64,000 nt of DNA, taken from Winogradskyella forsetii. GTDB lineage: Bacteria > Bacteroidota > Bacteroidia > Flavobacteriales > Flavobacteriaceae. Under the pieces are notes generated by a model. The model saw only the letters and a list, made by a program, of their open reading frames with translations, made no database searches and was not told where the DNA came from. Numbering within the stretch: position 1 is the first letter of the stretch; every line of letters begins with the position of its first letter. Of the stretch, positions 34,393-41,890 are shown piece by piece. A program made the position numbers and the translations under genes. The DNA lies in assembly GCF_013394595.1 (NCBI RefSeq), contig NZ_CP053348.1:3064001-3128000 (forward strand), given 5' to 3'.

Positions 34393-34854
34393 ATGAGAAA
34401 TACGCGAAAACTTTTAATCGAGCAATTGAACCAAAAGCTTCAACCATTCTCTCAAAGTAGAAAGGTCTTGGTCCCAGAACGTGGATGGATAAATACTATT
34501 CGAACTACTCTTAATATGACCATGGTCCAACTTGGTACCAAACTAAATATTACAAGACAAGGCGTAAAAAGAATTGAGGAAAGTGAGGCTAATGGCACAA
34601 TAACACTCAATTCCTTAAAAAATGTCGCAATGGCACTAGATTTACATTTGGTATATGCACTGGTCCCAAAAAATGGGACCATGAACGACTTAATACAGAA
34701 AAAAGCAGATAAACTGGCCCAAAAAATAGTGTTACGGACCAATCAAAATATGAAATTAGAGGATCAAGGAATTGGAGATGACAAGATAGCCGAAACCATA
34801 AAGGAACTCGCTAGTGAAATAAAACGTGAAATGAGAAAGTCATTATGGGATTAG
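34393..34854 (+). CDS. Mobile mystery protein A (Xre-type regulator)
   Basis: A 153-residue DNA-binding protein matching the mobile mystery protein A family: LLIEQLNQKLQPFSQSRKVLVPERGWINTIR at the start, then a helix-turn-helix (MVQLGTKLNITRQGVKRIEESEANGTITLNSLKNVA) and LDLHLVYALVPK. The family is defined by its pairing with a Fic protein on mobile elements. It probably acts as antitoxin and autorepressor. It overlaps the Fic gene start by 10 bases (ATGG...TAG), indicating coupled translation. Confidence 0.88.
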   Translation: MRNTRKLLIEQLNQKLQPFSQSRKVLVPERGWINTIRTTLNMTMVQLGTKLNITRQGVKRIEESEANGTITLNSLKNVAMALDLHLVYALVPKNGTMNDLIQKKADKLAQKIVLRTNQNMKLEDQGIGDDKIAETIKELASEIKREMRKSLWD

Positions 34855-35441
34855 AATTCGTTTACAAAGATGGACAAACACCATTAGAAGAAGAAGAAAA
34901 GGATGGTCTTAAAATAAAATTAATTACGACTCAAGGAGAGCTCGATGAATTTGAGCAACTGAACATTGAAAAAGCTGTCGAATGGACCATTCACACAAAT
35001 TTGAAACTTGAAAATATGTTGACAGAAAAGTTTATTAAAAACTTACATAAAAAAATGTAAGGCGATGTATGGAAATGGGCAGGTGAATTTAGAAGAACTA
35101 AAAAAAACATCGGAATTCCATGGACTAAAATTGGGCTTGAATTAAAAAATTTACTGGACGACACCAAATATTGGATAGAAAACAAAACCTATTCACCAGA
35201 AGAAATAGCAATTAGATTCAAACACCGAATAGTATCTATTCATTGTTTCCCAAATGGAAATGGAAGACATTCAAGAATGATGGCGGACATAATTATGGAA
35301 TCAATATTTGGAAATGAAATATTTTCGTGGCATCAGTCTAATATGGTAAAAACTAACGAAATTAGAAAAGAGTATATTAATGCATTGAAAGAAGCTGACA
35401 ATGGAAATGTTGAAACACTAATTGAATTTGCAAAAAACTAA
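34845..35441 (+). pseudogene. Mobile mystery protein B (Fic domain), nonsense-interrupted
   Basis: The frame reads 198 codons except for one TAA at 35058-35060 after LHKKM. The same frame then continues with GDVWKWAGEFRRTKKNIGI and the Fic motif HCFPNGNGRHSR near 35240, ending at 35441. Relatives have an aromatic residue at the stop position, so one base change (TAT or TAC to TAA) would explain it. The N-terminal 71 residues are intact. Fic proteins transfer AMP to targets. This copy is probably inactive unless the stop is read through. Confidence 0.85.
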
Positions 35442-35606
35442 AGCCAACAACGTAAATAATTTATTGCTTGGTCCTCGTCTACTTACGAATCCCGAAGTAT
35501 CGGGACTCTCGGAATTTCAACCTGCCTGCCAGCAGGCAGGTATGTGATTTATTTGCTAACTTTAGTGCTTAAATACGCAACGAAATCATACACAGACACG
35601 TCGTAC
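35442..35606 (+). repeat. Type B cassette-boundary site, copy 2
   Basis: It begins directly after the Fic stop (AAGCCAACAACGTAAATAAT). It contains the hairpin TCCCGA-AGTA-TCGGGA and the near-perfect palindrome CCTGCCTGCCAGCAGGCAGG (35521-35540), then GTGATTTATTTGCTAACTTT and GCAACGAAATCATACA. It is a full-length copy. Confidence 0.7.
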
Positions 35607-35665
35607 TTCATTATTTGAACCTCCTAATTCAATTAAAATCATATCTTTAGAGAAACTAACCTCTA

Positions 35666-36442
35666 ATGATAAAATTCTTTCGGAAAATTCGCTATAACCT
35701 TATAGGAAATCATAAAACTGGAAAATATCTAAAGTATGCCATTGGAGAAATTGTGCTTGTGGTTATTGGGATTCTTATTGCCCTACAGATAAATAATTGG
35801 AATGAAGATCGAAAAGTAAAAAAACTAGAAGCACAGATTTACACAGAACTAAAAAGTGATTTACTACAAACTAGAAATGATATAAAAATTACAATTTCTA
35901 AGCATAGAGAAATATTTAAATCAAGTCAACAGCTTATAACTGATATCTATAATAAGAAATCAAATTCTCAAACCATTTATGAGTCATTGACAACTTCCAG
36001 TGCTGAATTTCAAATTATTCCTAAAACAAGTGCTTTTGAAAATTTAAAAAACATTGGATTAAACACCTTATCCAATGACAGTCTGCGCATTGCAATAACC
36101 AATTTATTTCAATTAAACTTAAAGCGATTAGATGATGAACTGGGCATGAAACAAGCTGAAATTAATATTACAAAGCTTATTCAACCTTTTCTATTCAAAT
36201 ATTTGATTGCGGATTATACTCAACCAACAAAATATGGATTTAAACATTCTGACTCTATATCTATTTACAAATTAGGAATAGATAATTACGATAAATTTTT
36301 AAATGACAACGACCTTATGAAGAGTTTGCAGTTAGCACTCTTCAATAGAGGTAAAATAATTGATGAAGAAACAGAAACTATTATGGCAATAGAAAGTGTG
36401 ATGTACGGAATTGAAGAAGAACTCGATAAAATGAATAAATAA
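35666..36442 (+). CDS. DUF6090 family membrane protein, copy 1
   Basis: A 258-residue protein with the DUF6090 signature: MIKFFRKIRYNL, a short basic stretch, then a single membrane helix AIGEIVLVVIGILIALQINN and NWNED, followed by a long helical domain. The family is abundant and expanded in Flavobacteriia and has no known function. A TATCTTTA box is at 35642-35649, just before the gene. It is the first of three tandem family members between two type B sites. Confidence 0.85.
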   Translation: MIKFFRKIRYNLIGNHKTGKYLKYAIGEIVLVVIGILIALQINNWNEDRKVKKLEAQIYTELKSDLLQTRNDIKITISKHREIFKSSQQLITDIYNKKSNSQTIYESLTTSSAEFQIIPKTSAFENLKNIGLNTLSNDSLRIAITNLFQLNLKRLDDELGMKQAEINITKLIQPFLFKYLIADYTQPTKYGFKHSDSISIYKLGIDNYDKFLNDNDLMKSLQLALFNRGKIIDEETETIMAIESVMYGIEEELDKMNK

Positions 36443-36715
36443 CGAAAGCACAGTCGTTTATGCTTCATTTATAACAAACCACTAACACTAAGATTCCCGC
36501 TTTCTCGGGAAAAAAATATGATAAAATTCTTTAGATTATTGAAACATAATTTTGCAAAGCAAAATCAAAGGTCTGCTAGACCTTTGGTTGAGATAGCCGC
36601 AGTCGGAAAAAATACAAGTTCTAAACATGATTAAGTTTTTTAGGAAAATACGACAGCGATTACTCACTGAAAATAAATTCAGCAAATACTTTCTTTATGC
36701 CATTGGAGAAATTGT
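36430..36715 (+). repeat. Duplicated block upstream of DUF6090 copies 2 and 3 (first copy)
   Basis: This block is nearly identical to 37388-37665. It starts near AACGAAAGCAC at the end of the preceding gene, includes a 38-codon open frame and runs through the first 30 codons of the next DUF6090 gene. It carries the hairpin TTCCCG/CGGGAA (36494-36511), partly altered in the second copy. Confidence 0.8.
36518..36634 (+). CDS. Small overlapping open frame before DUF6090 copy 2
   Basis: A 38-residue frame (starting MIKFFRLLKHNFAK) whose stop overlaps the start of the next DUF6090 gene by 8 bases (ATGATTAA). A homologous frame of the same length, with the same overlap, occurs at 37467-37583. Its start resembles a DUF6090 N terminus, so it could be a relic. 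The kept length and overlap suggest a translated leader instead. Confidence 0.45.
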   Translation: MIKFFRLLKHNFAKQNQRSARPLVEIAAVGKNTSSKHD

Positions 36716-37583
36716 TCTTGTAGTCATCGGAATTTTAATTGCACTATCAATTAATAATTGGAATCAAAATTCTACCCGAAACAAATTAGAATTAGAAGCA
36801 TTAAAAAACTTAAAAGAAGATTTTGATTTTAACCTATCAGAACTACGTCGCATCGATAGTGTAAATACAAGGAATATTAAGTCTTGTTTAATAATACTTA
36901 ACCACACAGGTAAGAGATTTAAAGAAGACTTTATTTTGGAGAAATACTTAAATGAAGCTGCCGCATCGCCAGATTATGTTGCCAAAAACGGATTTTTAAA
37001 TGATTTAGTCAGTTCTGGCAACCTTGGCTTAATCAAAAATAATGCTTTACGTAACCTTTTGTCTTCTTGGCCTACCATATTAGATGAATTAACGTTAAGA
37101 GAATTAGCTTCAGAGAAATCTGATTTTGCATTGATTGATTTTATTATGAAAAATGGCAGTTGGTTGAATGTCGATGAAGTCATTGGTTTCAATAACAGCT
37201 TAAATATAAAATTGCCACAATCGGGCTTTGATATTGACAACAAACAAATGCTAAAATTACCTGAATTTGAAAATAGAATAGAAAACCAAATAATGTTTTT
37301 CAACATAGTAAAGGACAGATATAAGGATTGTATGGACTTGAACATGGAAATTATTCAACTTTTAGAATCTGAAATAAAAGCAAAAAATAACGAAAGCACA
37401 ACACCGTTTATGCTTCATTTTTACAAACCACTAACACTAAGATTTCAGCTTTCTCGGGAAATAAATATGATGAAATTCTTTAGATTATTGAAACATAATT
37501 TTGCAAAGCAAAATCAAAGGTCTGCTAAACCTTTGGTTGAGATAGCCGCTTGTGGAAAAAACAAAAGCTCTATACATGATTAA
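36627..37583 (+). CDS. DUF6090 family membrane protein, copy 2, extended C terminus
   Basis: A 318-residue protein: MIKFFRKIRQRLL, the membrane helix AIGEIVLVVIGILIALSINN, NWNQN, then a helical domain. Copy 1 ends at the matching AATAACGAAAGCAC. Here that stop is out of frame, so translation runs on for about 65 residues into the duplicated block and ends in the 38-codon frame (ATG 37467). The C terminus is therefore probably an accident of the duplication. It overlaps the next gene by 8 bases. Confidence 0.8.
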   Translation: MIKFFRKIRQRLLTENKFSKYFLYAIGEIVLVVIGILIALSINNWNQNSTRNKLELEALKNLKEDFDFNLSELRRIDSVNTRNIKSCLIILNHTGKRFKEDFILEKYLNEAAASPDYVAKNGFLNDLVSSGNLGLIKNNALRNLLSSWPTILDELTLRELASEKSDFALIDFIMKNGSWLNVDEVIGFNNSLNIKLPQSGFDIDNKQMLKLPEFENRIENQIMFFNIVKDRYKDCMDLNMEIIQLLESEIKAKNNESTTPFMLHFYKPLTLRFQLSREINMMKFFRLLKHNFAKQNQRSAKPLVEIAACGKNKSSIHD

Positions 37584-37665
37584 GTTCTTTAGAAAAATAC
37601 GACAGCGATTACTCACTGAAAATAAATTCAGCAAATACTTTCTTTATGCCATTGGAGAAATTTTA
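37388..37665 (+). repeat. Duplicated block upstream of DUF6090 copies 2 and 3 (second copy)
   Basis: It matches 36430-36715 almost base for base, including the 38-codon frame and the start of the DUF6090 gene. It is the footprint of a recent tandem duplication. Confidence 0.8.
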
Positions 37666-38298
37666 CTCGTTGTTATTGGAATTTTAATTGCATTGCAAAT
37701 TAACAATTGGAATGAAGTTCAAAAGGGCAAAATGAAAGCTACCTCTATTTTGAAAGAAATTCGTTCAGATATGTTTAAAGATTTAGAGTTAATAGAAGAA
37801 TTAAAGCCTTATTGGGGAAGAGAGATTATGTACTTTAAAAAGGTTTTACCCTCATTTAATCCTCGAAAAGAAATAGCTTCCTTCGAAGGCTTTGATACAA
37901 TTAGCAAAATATCTTATCCGGAGTTATTTGGGTATGATATGCCCTTTCGGTCAAACACGAGTGCCTATGATGCAATGATTGCTGATGGCAATTCTGATCT
38001 TATAATAAATGACACCCTATATTCAAATATTCAAAGGTTTTATACTTTTAATGCACCTACTAATGAAAATCTATTTAAAATCTTGAGGCAGGAATCCTCT
38101 GATTTAAAATATAAATATTCTCATATAATAGCTTATAAGCCTTATAAAAACATTAGTGATGTAACTGATGAGTATTTAATTGCGGATCTTAATATTTATT
38201 TTGAGTCAAAGAATTTTTATTATTGGAGAACATTTGTAATAAACGAAGAAAGCCTTAAGGATATTATTTCTCAAATTGACAAGGAATTAGAACCATAG
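37576..38298 (+). CDS. DUF6090 family membrane protein, copy 3
   Basis: A 240-residue protein from the ATG at 37576, which overlaps the previous stop as ATGATTAA. A GTG at 37552 is in frame but would start inside the previous coding end. The first 45 residues are almost the same as copy 2 (MIKFFRKIRQRLLTENKFS, helix, NNWNE). After this it diverges fully, so the family keeps a fixed N-terminal anchor and swaps its C-terminal domain. The type B site begins 13 bases after the stop. Confidence 0.83.
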   Translation: MIKFFRKIRQRLLTENKFSKYFLYAIGEILLVVIGILIALQINNWNEVQKGKMKATSILKEIRSDMFKDLELIEELKPYWGREIMYFKKVLPSFNPRKEIASFEGFDTISKISYPELFGYDMPFRSNTSAYDAMIADGNSDLIINDTLYSNIQRFYTFNAPTNENLFKILRQESSDLKYKYSHIIAYKPYKNISDVTDEYLIADLNIYFESKNFYYWRTFVINEESLKDIISQIDKELEP

Positions 38299-38311
38299 CT
38301 AAAAAAATAAC

Positions 38312-38477
38312 AAAAGCACAACAATGGCTTTCACTAATTGCTAGTTAAAGCCTATTTACGAATCCCGAAATATCGGGACTTGCGGACTTTATAACTGCCT
38401 ACCGGCAGGCAGGTCTGGGATTTATTTACTAACTTTAGTGTTTAGACACGCAACGAAATCATACAAAACAACGTTAC
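38312..38477 (+). repeat. Type B cassette-boundary site, copy 3
   Basis: It begins with AAAGCACAACAATGG just after the DUF6090 stop and contains TTACGAATCCCGA with TATCGGGA as its hairpin partner. The palindrome CTGCCTACCGGCAGGCAG follows, then GCAACGAAATCATACA and AACGTTACA at the right end. Confidence 0.7.
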
Positions 38478-38554
38478 ATTTATTGCTCCGGACAGAAAAA
38501 GAGAACTTTAAGAAGAAAAACTCCTCAAACTCGGACTTCTAAAAGTGACTCAGA

Positions 38555-38632
38555 ATGTTTGATTTTAGTAAAAAAATAAATAAGTTTACAGTTGATTGGA
38601 GCAAACTCAAAAAGGAAAGGAGAATTTATTAA
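38555..38632 (+). CDS. Possible 25-residue peptide
   Basis: A short frame (ATG 38555 to TAA 38632; includes FTVDWSKLKKERR) lies between the type B site and the next small membrane gene, ending 20 bases before it. It may be a leader peptide or a truncated gene. Evidence is limited to an open frame in an otherwise gene-free 354-base stretch. Confidence 0.2.
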   Translation: MFDFSKKINKFTVDWSKLKKERRIY

Positions 38633-38652
38633 ATATCAAATATAGATACAAA

Positions 38653-38823
38653 ATGAATATTGCGAGAATTACAGGATTAGTACTTTTTATATTAGGAATT
38701 TGTATGATCTCTTTGGTAGAAAATGAAAAATTTGATTTTCTTTCTGGAATTCTATTAGGTTTAGGGTTAGGATTAACTGTTATCGGTAGATTCAAACGGC
38801 GTAAAAGTATCTTGAAAAATTAA
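38653..38823 (+). CDS. Small two-helix membrane protein
   Basis: A 56-residue protein from the ATG at 38653; a longer frame from 38596 is open but less likely. The two hydrophobic segments are ITGLVLFILGICMISLV and FLSGILLGLGLGLTVIG, followed by a basic end (RFKRRKSILKN), giving a hairpin with both ends cytoplasmic. It resembles small membrane proteins common in Bacteroidota accessory DNA. Function unknown. Confidence 0.55.
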   Translation: MNIARITGLVLFILGICMISLVENEKFDFLSGILLGLGLGLTVIGRFKRRKSILKN

Positions 38824-39091
38824 TAGCGGATACTAAGAAATCACATCTAACTCTTGAATCTTACAAGTAAAATGCTGAATAAGAAATAAAAAAATGAGCG
38901 GCAAATCTCTAGCACTTTCTCAGGCGTGTCGCAACATAAGGTAACATCGGTTAAAGAAAATCGTTTAGGTTTAGCTAAAATCCTATATTTTAGAAATCTA
39001 AATTAAACCTGGTTAAGCCTACAAGTTAATTCTTCCCTACGCGCTACTTCCCTTAAACGTAACCGTCCAAGATCAAATCCGGTACGGGACA
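38824..39091. other. Non-coding stretch, unexplained
   Basis: No gene is seen. The stretch includes ATGAGCGGCAAATCTCTAGC and GGCGTGTCGCAACATAAGG, then more GC-rich text around 39030-39090. The style resembles cassette-boundary DNA but it matches neither type A nor type B. It may be a third kind of site or a decayed gene. Confidence 0.3.
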
Positions 39092-39274
39092 TCCTTTACA
39101 AAGTTAAAGGTACAAAACTTACTTACAGAAGGAAAAAGGGAAAAGTATTTTACATTTGCTATTGGCAAAATTGTGCTTGTAGTTATCGGTATTTTGATTG
39201 CTTTATATTTGAGTAATTACAAGGACCTAAGAAAAAAGCTAATGATAGATAGAAAAGGCTTTAAAAAAAAGTAA
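39092..39274 (+). pseudogene. Remnant of a DUF6090 gene N terminus
   Basis: The frame ending at TAA 39272-39274 encodes LLTEGKREKYFTFAIGKIVL followed by VVIGILIALYLSNYKD. This is unmistakably the DUF6090 anchor and helix. The usual MIKFFRKI start is lost and the protein stops about 15 codons after the helix. It is a fourth family member, decayed. Confidence 0.75.
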
Positions 39275-39450
39275 GCATATTTGAAAATATGGGGATGTGT
39301 TTTTTTAATCTCAAAAGGTTTGCACTTTAACTTATTGAAACAAGTAAGCACCCAATAACGAAGTGAAGAGTAAAATTTAGGGGAAGGTAAAAACAGCTTG
39401 AATCTGATAATAAATCAGCATGCCTTTTACATTAAAATAACGAAGAATTA

Positions 39451-40788
39451 ATGAAAGAATTATGGAACAAATACAAGGGTACGATTCGAAGAAACTGTAA
39501 CCTGACCACTACGGATTCTGAGCATGGAATAAATTATTGGAGAAACAGTCTGTTTTCAACTACTATTATAATGGTTTTGCCTCTTTGTCTTATTGCTTTT
39601 ATTCCTTCTTTAGTATTAATTACCTATGAGAATAAGGAATACATAACAATAATACATATTTTGACGATTGGTGTCATGTGTTTTATCGCTTTTACTCCCA
39701 GAGTGAGAATAACGGTGAGGAAATTGATGTTTTCAAGCACTGTATTTATTTTTACTATCATGTTAAACGTTTTTACTTCCCCCTCCTCTGGTTCAGTTTT
39801 AGTCTACTTTTTGGCAGCTTGTATTTACTCCATCATCATTTTTGATAATAAGTATGCCTATTGGTGGAGCCATATTGTGTTATTTATTTCAATCTTGTTT
39901 GGTTTCGCTATATATTTTGAGCTAATGGACTTTAGTCATAATGTTGATATGGTCTCTGTTAACGAGTGGGCGGCCGTTAGCTCCAACCTAGTCTTTCTTT
40001 GTTACCTTTCATCAGCACTGATCCCACAAATATTCATCGGAATTGAAAACTATAATAATGAGCAAAAAAGATTAAAAACGGAGCTTGAAAAAAATAAAAC
40101 GGCTCTGGAAGCTAAAAATAAAGAGTTTGAGCAATATGCTTACGTTGCTTCCCACGATCTGCAGGAGCCTTTAAGAATGGTATCTAGCTTTATGAATAAA
40201 TTGAGTACAAAATATGGCGATCAGCTGGATGATAGAGCCAAGATGTACATGGAATATGCCGAAAATGGTGCAGTGCAAATGAAGCAGATTATTTTGGATT
40301 TATTAGATTTTTATAGGGCTGACAAACCCTCTGAGCAAATCGAACTGGTAGATCTAAACGAGTTACTAAAAAATTACCTTGAGCTGAGAAAAGAAACCAT
40401 TTCTGATACCTCCGCAAAAATCAATTACACAACGTTACCGAAAATAGAAACAATTAAACCTTTAATAACCCAAGTCTTCTACAATATTTTAGACAATGCT
40501 TTAAAATATACTAATAAAGACACTTCTCCTTTAATTAACATTATAGCTTACGAACAGGATACACATTGGAAGTTTTCTGTTTCGGACAACGGAATTGGAA
40601 TTGACCCCCAGTTTTTTGATAAAATATTCCAACTCTTCCAACGACTTCACAATAGGAATGAGTACCACGGTACTGGTATAGGGTTGTCTTTAGTAAAACG
40701 AAGTATTGAATTTATGGGAGGAAAGATATGGCTTGAATCTAAACTTGGCGTGGGTTCTACTTTCTATTTTACCATTCAGAAAAACTAA
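39451..40788 (+). CDS. Membrane-bound sensor histidine kinase
   Basis: A 445-residue kinase. Six or so membrane segments fill residues 35-200, a coiled coil follows (205-225), then the DHp with H box VASHDLQEPLRMVSSFM, and an HATPase with N box VFYNILDNALKYT, G1 SVSDNGIGID, F box FFDKIFQLFQRLH and G2 GTGIGLSLVKR. This resembles phytochrome-like HisKA kinases of the type with DLQEPLR. No extracellular sensory domain is present, so a membrane-embedded signal is possible. No response regulator gene is adjacent, making it an orphan within the accessory array. Confidence 0.9.
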   Translation: MKELWNKYKGTIRRNCNLTTTDSEHGINYWRNSLFSTTIIMVLPLCLIAFIPSLVLITYENKEYITIIHILTIGVMCFIAFTPRVRITVRKLMFSSTVFIFTIMLNVFTSPSSGSVLVYFLAACIYSIIIFDNKYAYWWSHIVLFISILFGFAIYFELMDFSHNVDMVSVNEWAAVSSNLVFLCYLSSALIPQIFIGIENYNNEQKRLKTELEKNKTALEAKNKEFEQYAYVASHDLQEPLRMVSSFMNKLSTKYGDQLDDRAKMYMEYAENGAVQMKQIILDLLDFYRADKPSEQIELVDLNELLKNYLELRKETISDTSAKINYTTLPKIETIKPLITQVFYNILDNALKYTNKDTSPLINIIAYEQDTHWKFSVSDNGIGIDPQFFDKIFQLFQRLHNRNEYHGTGIGLSLVKRSIEFMGGKIWLESKLGVGSTFYFTIQKN

Positions 40789-40881
40789 ATGATGAAAATT
40801 ATTTTTTCAATAATCGTTTTGCATACAGGCAACAAAGTTCAAAAATTTCAATTGAAGAAAAGTGAATAAATAAAAATGAAC

Positions 40882-41042
40882 GGACAACACCATATTTAAT
40901 ATATTGCTGGTTATAGGCTACTTACGAATCCCGAAGTGTCCGGACTCTCGGATTTTCTACCTACCTGCCGGCAGGCAGGTCTGTGATTTATTTGCTAAAT
41001 TTAGTGCTTAAACACGTAACGAAATCGTACACGAGACCGTCT
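40882..41042 (+). repeat. Type B cassette-boundary site, copy 4
   Basis: A full-length copy: GACAACACCATATTTAATAT and TTGCTGG at the left, TTACGAATCCCGA, the palindrome ACCTACCTGCCGGCAGGCAG (from 40959), GTGATTTATTTGCTAA, and ACGAAATCGTACACGAGACC at the right end. It starts about 95 bases after the kinase stop. Confidence 0.7.
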
Positions 41043-41096
41043 GAAGTTAGGCAGCATTTGAATAACAACTAAATAAACTTCTTAACATAAATTCCA

Positions 41097-41732
41097 ATGA
41101 AGAAAATAATTTATAAAGATGAGCAAGAAGCAATAATTAGAGAGATAGAATTGCCTTTTGACGAATACTATTCTGAACCAAATGATATTAAAGGGAAATA
41201 CAAAACACGAGAAATCTATAAAAATGAAAAACTGAACGAGTATACTATTTTCTACAAAGGCAATAAAAATCGAATCGAAATACTCACCTATTTAAATTTA
41301 CAAGACATAAAAATTGCTATAGGACAGCGAGAATACATAGGTGAATTTAGACATGAAAAGCTGTATCACTATAACAGTAATAAAATTTTAGAAACTATCA
41401 TCAATTTAGTTTATGACAACGAAAACAATTTGATAGTTTCAAGTTTTACTGATGATACTATAAATGAAACACCATATTGGAATGGAACTTCAAAATACTA
41501 CTATGACAAAACAATTAGGACAAATGACCCTTTATTTGAATGTTATTATGACGATGATGGAAAGTTAATTCCAATTACGATTGACATCGAAGAATTAGGT
41601 TTGGAAGACCATGATGGCACATGGATTTATACTGATGAAGATGGAATTAACGAATTAATAAGAATATTCAAAATGCCGAAAGCATTAGCAGAATTTTATG
41701 TGAGTTCGGAAATTATACCGAAAAAGCGTTAA
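41097..41732 (+). CDS. Hypothetical protein in last cassette
   Basis: A 211-residue, acidic, soluble protein from ATG 41097. It has repeated strand-rich Tyr-containing stretches (EYTIFYKGNKNRIEILTYLN, GEFRHEKLYHYNSNKILE, LYYDKT-like segments), in the manner of beta-sheet repeat or immunity-type proteins. No family is recognised. It lies 55 bases after a type B site and is the last + strand gene of the array. Confidence 0.55.
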   Translation: MKKIIYKDEQEAIIREIELPFDEYYSEPNDIKGKYKTREIYKNEKLNEYTIFYKGNKNRIEILTYLNLQDIKIAIGQREYIGEFRHEKLYHYNSNKILETIINLVYDNENNLIVSSFTDDTINETPYWNGTSKYYYDKTIRTNDPLFECYYDDDGKLIPITIDIEELGLEDHDGTWIYTDEDGINELIRIFKMPKALAEFYVSSEIIPKKR

Positions 41733-41741
41733 CAAACATCC

Positions 41742-41758
41742 TAATATAACATATAAAA
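41742..41758 (+). repeat. Right-end copy of the array's terminal repeat
   Basis: ATATAACATATAAAA (41744-41758) repeats 30721-30735 exactly. It follows GTTAACAAACATCCTA, which resembles the left half of a boundary site, with no right half after it. It marks the probable end of the array. Confidence 0.45.
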
Positions 41759-41890
41759 ACAAGTCAAATTTACTCATAAAAGCCTAGTTTTTTTTAAGAA
41801 CCTAATGTATGTTCAATTGACACCTATCACTGTATCAAATAACTTCAATGTTAAGTGCTCACAATTTTCAAAATGTAGTTGTATTTTTTA

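Noticed and set aside
39040..39095. tRNA-like or tmRNA-like segment (AATCCGGTACGGG)
   Set aside because: No cloverleaf or acceptor stem could be built around it.
30719..41758. Classical integron with attC sites
   Set aside because: The site ends do not fit GTTRRRY/RYYYAAC and there is no IntI-type gene in the window, so the array is described as integron-like only.
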